From contig JALVDG010000242.1 of the NCBI GenBank assembly GCA_027009095.1, positions 1-10,238 on the forward strand: 10,238 nt of DNA. Reading direction: 5' to 3'. Position numbers and translations under genes: made by a program. The notes beneath the pieces were generated by a model, which was not told the origin of the DNA, did not search any database, and worked only from the letters and a program-made list of their open reading frames with translations. Below are positions 7,654 through 10,238 of this stretch, one piece after another. Within the stretch, counting starts at the first letter, position 1. Each line of letters starts with the position of its first letter. Source of the DNA: Thiotrichaceae bacterium. Lineage in GTDB: Bacteria > Pseudomonadota > Gammaproteobacteria > Thiotrichales > Thiotrichaceae.

Positions 7654-8299
7654 AGGATGCCTCAGCATTTTGAGTTGCATATTGATCTAGGTTTAAGTGC
7701 TGAATTTTTTCTTGTGTTAGCGGGACTTCTTGATGAGTAGTGAGTACCGCCATACCGCCTGATTCGATATGTGCGGAGATAATACCTTGCAATAACTCTA
7801 CAGCTGCCACATCTAACGCTACAAATGGTTCATCTAGAATCCATAAAGGGGATTTATTGAGTAGTAAGCGTGCAAGTGCAACACGACGTTTTTGACCTTG
7901 TGATAGTTGACGTGAGGGAACGTCTTCATAACCATACAAACCAATTTTATCTAAAGCATCTAGCAGATCATCATCGCTACATTTTTGCCCTGACATGGCA
8001 TGATTAAAGCGTAGATTTTCCAGTACAGATAAATCCCCCTTAATAGCATTCAAGTGACCAAGATAAAAAAGGGATTCCCGATAGCTTTCTATTTGCTCTT
8101 GAATGGGCTGATTACACCAAAGAACCTCTCCTTTGTCGGCAACAAATAAAGCACATAGGGTACGAATTAACGTCGTTTTTCCACTACCATTTTCACCTTC
8201 CAAAAAAAGTAATTGCTTTGCTTTAAGCTGAAAACTCAACTCAGAAAATAGCTGGCGATCACCACGAGTACATTGCAAGTTTGAAACGGTAAGGGACAT
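7646..8299 (-). CDS. ccmA: Heme exporter ABC transporter ATP-binding protein CcmA
   Basis: Cytoplasmic ATPase of the CcmAB transporter, whose ATP hydrolysis drives release of holo-CcmE from CcmC/CcmD. The 217-residue protein is a single nucleotide-binding domain: Walker A GENGSGKT (residues 35-42), ABC signature LSQGQKRR (132-139), Walker B LWILDEP (152-158, with D156 and E157), D-loop ALD and the H-loop histidine H189 in LTTHQ. Length and the N-terminal start are typical of CcmA. It is the first gene of the ccm operon, preceded by the FNR-type site. No good Shine-Dalgarno precedes its ATG: the 20 bases upstream are pyrimidine-rich (CTTTTCCCCTCAAAT), and no alternative in-frame start looks better. 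Confidence 0.96.
   Translation of the reverse strand: MSLTVSNLQCTRGDRQLFSELSFQLKAKQLLFLEGENGSGKTTLIRTLCALFVADKGEVLWCNQPIQEQIESYRESLFYLGHLNAIKGDLSVLENLRFNHAMSGQKCSDDDLLDALDKIGLYGYEDVPSRQLSQGQKRRVALARLLLNKSPLWILDEPFVALDVAAVELLQGIISAHIESGGMAVLTTHQEVPLTQEKIQHLNLDQYATQNAEASYV
7660..7664 (-). promoter_or_regulatory. Shine-Dalgarno of ccmB that decides its start
   Basis: Transcript TGAGG, then CATCCT, then ATG at 7653. The site lies inside the 3' end of ccmA. It favours the ATG at 7653 over the upstream in-frame ATG at 7680, and the resulting N-terminus matches other CcmB proteins. Confidence 0.65.
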
Positions 8300-8351
8300 A
8301 TTTGAGGGGAAAAGTTGAGTTTCTATGATTAGCTAAGAAGGCGTTGATACT

Positions 8352-8357
8352 ATCATA
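8352..8357 (-). promoter_or_regulatory. Candidate -10 element of the ccm promoter
   Basis: TATGAT on the minus strand matches five of six TATAAT positions. It would place the transcription start near 8345 and give a leader of about 45 bases before ccmA. The hexamer 17 bases upstream (ATCAAA) is a poor -35 box and overlaps the FNR-type site, as expected for an activator-dependent promoter. An overlapping register (GATAGT, 8349-8354) is a weaker match but would put the operator nearer the ideal distance. Confidence 0.45.
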
Positions 8358-8375
8358 TTTAGGTCACAAATAAAT

Positions 8376-8389
8376 TTGATAATAATCAA
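8376..8389 (-). promoter_or_regulatory. FNR/ANR-type operator upstream of ccmA
   Basis: Both strands read TTGAT-N4-ATCAA, a perfect match to the FNR consensus (plus-strand spacer AATA). Its centre at 8382.5 is about 37.5 bases upstream of a start set by the TATGAT hexamer, or about 40.5 with the overlapping register. Both are close to the -41.5 typical of FNR-activated class II promoters. The ccm genes of E. coli are known to be induced anaerobically through FNR. Binding here is inferred from the site and its position. Confidence 0.65.
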
Positions 8390-8424
8390 TAGAGATGGTT
8401 CTAATCTTTTTAGAGTTCCTTAGC

Positions 8425-9369
8425 TCAACCTAGCGCATGTGTTTCTAACTCAGAGGACTCTCCTGTTAAACAATTACCCACCTGTAGCTTTAACCAGTTT
8501 GCTTCTTCCTCTGATGAAACAAACATCATTTTCTTTCTATATATTTTTTTATTTTGAAATTCAATGCGGCGTTGTACTGCGTCTAAAGATACATTTAGCT
8601 GGTGGCGGTGCGCTTTATGTGGCAACAGATCACAGGCAGATAACTCCCCTTTTAAAATCATGCCATAGCAATAAACTGCATTTAATACTTCTTGTTTGCG
8701 CTTCTCTGGAAAGCGCAAAGAAACTGAGACGAGATAGTTATTTTCCATCACCGACATAGTTAAATCATCACTCAATTTTTTGTATTTCATTACTCTATGT
8801 AAATAGTGCAGTAATGACTTGCCTGCTTGTTGGTGACGACTAGAAAGCGATATTTTATACTTAACTGTGTTATAAGACAGCAAGATCTTATGCTCATTAA
8901 GCAATATTTTATCCAACGACTCAACGGCACTAGATAAATTCATATCACAATCGACTACTATTTTAAAACGAACATTAACTAAGGACTCTTCAAATAAATT
9001 CGCCTGCTTTGACTCAATTGAATAAATATCACTTAAACGCTCTCGAAACTCTTCAATAAAAGATAATAAATTTATTTTTTCCTTCCACTCGGTTAGCTTA
9101 TAATTTGTATCAACTGTGACAACTAACTGATCGTTTTTGCGGAAAAAATGAATATACTCAAGGTTAGGGTAACAACCTTGCCCCTCGCCATCACAGGTTA
9201 TTAAAAAATTACGCGGCAGGTTATAGCCCGTTAATTGAGACAATTCATTAAAAGGAATATCATCACTTAACTCAAATTGATTGTTTTTTGATACCCGTAT
9301 TTCATAGTTTTTACCATTAAAATACAGATACTTCCTGTTCCCTTTTCTGTGGAAAATCATTTTCCCCAT
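8425..9369 (-). CDS. Hypothetical protein of 314 residues
   Basis: I do not recognise this protein. It is probably cytoplasmic: there is no signal peptide or membrane helix, and both ends are charged. The N-terminus is basic and aromatic (HRKGNRKYLYFNGKNYEIRV), suggesting beta strands. A CDGEGQGC segment (C59 and C66) is followed by charged alternating strand and helix segments. About residues 92-125 look helical and acidic (WKEKINLLSFIEEFRERL), and 130-160 look like a strand then a helix. The C-terminal third has basic helices (RRIEFQNKKIYRKK at about 267-280) and an acidic tail. It has coding-like amino-acid composition over 945 bases without a stop. The start is uncertain between M1 and M4; neither has a strong Shine-Dalgarno. 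It lies between cbiA and the ccm promoter on the same strand with its own long upstream gap. No function is proposed. Confidence 0.7.
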   Translation of the reverse strand: MGKMIFHRKGNRKYLYFNGKNYEIRVSKNNQFELSDDIPFNELSQLTGYNLPRNFLITCDGEGQGCYPNLEYIHFFRKNDQLVVTVDTNYKLTEWKEKINLLSFIEEFRERLSDIYSIESKQANLFEESLVNVRFKIVVDCDMNLSSAVESLDKILLNEHKILLSYNTVKYKISLSSRHQQAGKSLLHYLHRVMKYKKLSDDLTMSVMENNYLVSVSLRFPEKRKQEVLNAVYCYGMILKGELSACDLLPHKAHRHQLNVSLDAVQRRIEFQNKKIYRKKMMFVSSEEEANWLKLQVGNCLTGESSELETHALG

Positions 9370-9658
9370 AACTAAAAATTTCCATCTACTTAATTTAGGT
9401 TTTATCTCATTATTAATAATACAGAATGACTGTCTCGAACTGGGCTATTCATCTAATACTTTCATCTTAAGGGGTGGATTAATAACATAAATTAGTTTGA
9501 TAGTCATTATTAAATTTACTTCAGTCATTTACAAAGGTATTCTTCATCTAATATTTTAAAACAAACAAGTATTTTCTTGCTATATTTTTGATCTATATAA
9601 TAATTTTTGTAACTACCAAGTATAATCAGTAACTGCTTAGATTGCGCTTTATACTCCG
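9370..9658. other. AT-rich gap without a convincing gene
   Basis: The 289 bases between cbiA and the 314-residue gene should contain the end of the cobalamin transcript and the promoter of the hypothetical gene. I see a perfect 12-base palindrome ATTATTAATAAT (9409-9420) about 40 bases before the start codon and an 11-base direct repeat TTCATCTAATA (9448-9458 and 9543-9553). Two TTGAT half-sites (9498-9502 and 9588-9592) lack proper partners. No good -35/-10 pair, U-tailed hairpin or tRNA is evident. Confidence 0.5.
9409..9420. repeat. 12-base AT palindrome upstream of the hypothetical gene
   Basis: ATTATTAATAAT is perfectly self-complementary and centred about 45 bases before the ATG at 9369. 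It could be a regulator site or overlap a promoter, but AT-only palindromes of this size arise readily in AT-rich DNA. Confidence 0.3.
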
Positions 9659-10238
9659 TCAGGAAAATAAGCGAACGATTGCAGTAATATTAGAAGGGAA
9701 AAATAGGTGGAGGTAAGAAGCTGTCAATCCTTTACTACGATAAATAGCTTCTCCAGGTGCAGAATGTGTTGCTCGCTTTCCATAAGCGATTGGCTCTAAC
9801 GTGTTTTCACTGCGTGAATGGTGATGCGCGTGGGCACGTACTTCACCTTCTGGCAACATAGCACTTTGCATACCTTGACAACCACTGCGTGTACGCATAT
9901 AACCATCGCCCTGAATAAGCCCGACCATTTTTACCCTGTCGCCCTCTATATCGGTAAGTGTTTCTTGGATATAGAGCATACCGCCACATTCAGCGAGTAT
10001 TTTTTTATTGGCTTGATAATGCTCACGAATGGATTGGTGCATACTGCTATTATTTTGTAATTGTTCTTTATGCAATTCAGGGTAGCCACCTGGAAGCCAC
10101 AACACATCTGCGTTTGGCATGGTTTTATCATGCAGTGGAGAGAAGTAGAGCAAATCTGCCCCTAATGCTTTAAGTAAACGTATATTCTCAGCATAGATAA
10201 AACTAAATGCTTCATCTTTCGCGATGGCAATACGACAG
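9659..10238 (-). CDS. cbiA: Cobyrinate a,c-diamide synthase, C-terminal glutamine amidotransferase part (5' end cut by the window edge)
   Basis: ATP- and glutamine-dependent enzyme that amidates the a and c side chains of (hydrogeno)cobyrinate in cobalamin synthesis. The frame is open to the window edge, and the visible 192 residues are the end of the N-terminal synthetase domain (RIAIAKDEAFSFIYAENI) and the whole class I glutaminase-like domain. Motifs are LLYFSPLHDKTMP, LPGGYPELH, the nucleophile cysteine in LAECGGMLY (codon 9986-9988), GEVRAHAHHHSR and the late histidine in ASYLHLFFPSN (codon 9707-9709). The first visible residues correspond to the middle of the protein, not a true start. 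It could be called cobB in organisms with the aerobic pathway; the sequence here does not separate the two. No clear terminator follows the stop. Confidence 0.92.
   Translation of the reverse strand, partial: CRIAIAKDEAFSFIYAENIRLLKALGADLLYFSPLHDKTMPNADVLWLPGGYPELHKEQLQNNSSMHQSIREHYQANKKILAECGGMLYIQETLTDIEGDRVKMVGLIQGDGYMRTRSGCQGMQSAMLPEGEVRAHAHHHSRSENTLEPIAYGKRATHSAPGEAIYRSKGLTASYLHLFFPSNITAIVRLFS

Larger units (their letters stand above)
8300..8424 (-). promoter_or_regulatory. Control region of the ccm operon
   Basis: The 125 bases between the unrecognised 314-residue gene and ccmA are AT-rich and hold the FNR-type operator and the -10 candidate. A TTTGTGACC segment at 8362-8370 resembles one half of a CRP-type site, but its partner half is missing. 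No U-tailed hairpin ends the upstream gene, so read-through into ccm cannot be excluded. Confidence 0.5.

Noticed and set aside
7654..7680. Longer ccmB from an ATG at 7680
   Set aside because: No Shine-Dalgarno precedes it, it would deepen the overlap with ccmA, and the extra nine residues are not typical of CcmB.
8353..8370. CRP-like TGTGA half-site in the ccm control region
   Set aside because: The partner half reads TATGA rather than TCACA, so only one half matches.
8405..8430. Possible terminator at the end of the hypothetical gene (GAG...CTC followed by A-rich sequence)
   Set aside because: Only three consecutive pairs and no U-run on the transcript strand.
9428..9446. GTTCGAGAC segment resembling a tRNA T-loop
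   Set aside because: The flanking bases do not pair as a T-arm, and no acceptor, D or anticodon arms can be built around it.
9445..9507. Twenty-codon frame on the minus strand in the gap before the hypothetical gene
   Set aside because: No ribosome binding site, ordinary AT-rich composition, and a length readily expected by chance. It overlaps one copy of the direct repeat.
9588..9601. Second FNR-like site (TTGAT with a poor right half)
   Set aside because: The right half matches only three of five positions. The TTGAT at 9498 is worse still.

Overview
The window looks like a chromosomal segment of an AT-rich gammaproteobacterium. This rests on the canonical System I cytochrome c maturation operon ccmABCDEFGHI, a perfect FNR/ANR-type operator in front of it, and gamma-like protein sequences. 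The genus cannot be fixed from the sequence alone. All supported genes lie on the minus strand, so transcription runs from high to low coordinates.

Layout in transcription order. (1) 10238-9659: the C-terminal 192 residues of a cobyrinate a,c-diamide synthase (CbiA/CobB), cut by the window edge. (2) 9658-9370: an AT-rich gap of 289 bases with no convincing gene. (3) 9369-8425: a 314-residue protein I do not recognise. (4) 8424-8300: the ccm control region, with a perfect TTGAT-N4-ATCAA site and a -10-like hexamer. (5) 8299-1162: ccmA, ccmB, ccmC, ccmD, ccmE, ccmF, ccmG, ccmH and ccmI, closely spaced or overlapping. The short ccmD (55 aa) is included, and ccmH and ccmI are separate genes rather than fused as in E. 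coli. (6) 1087-1: the first 362 residues of a ChrA-type chromate transporter, starting at a GTG with a strong Shine-Dalgarno and cut by the window edge.

The ccm products form one machine. CcmA and CcmB (ABC transporter) with CcmC and CcmD load heme onto the chaperone CcmE and release holo-CcmE. CcmG and CcmH keep the apocytochrome CXXCH thiols reduced, CcmI holds the apocytochrome C-terminus, and CcmF with CcmH completes heme ligation. The FNR-type site suggests that supply of c-type cytochromes is tuned to oxygen.

Most of the window is ordinary housekeeping biology. Points worth a second look are the FNR-type operator, the unrecognised 314-residue gene, a cysteine pair next to the periplasmic heme-ligand histidine of CcmC, a ccmB-ccmC intercistronic hairpin with a Shine-Dalgarno-like sequence in its loop, and the placement of chrA directly behind ccmI. 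I see no CRISPR array, tRNA, rRNA, insertion sequence or clear intrinsic terminator.
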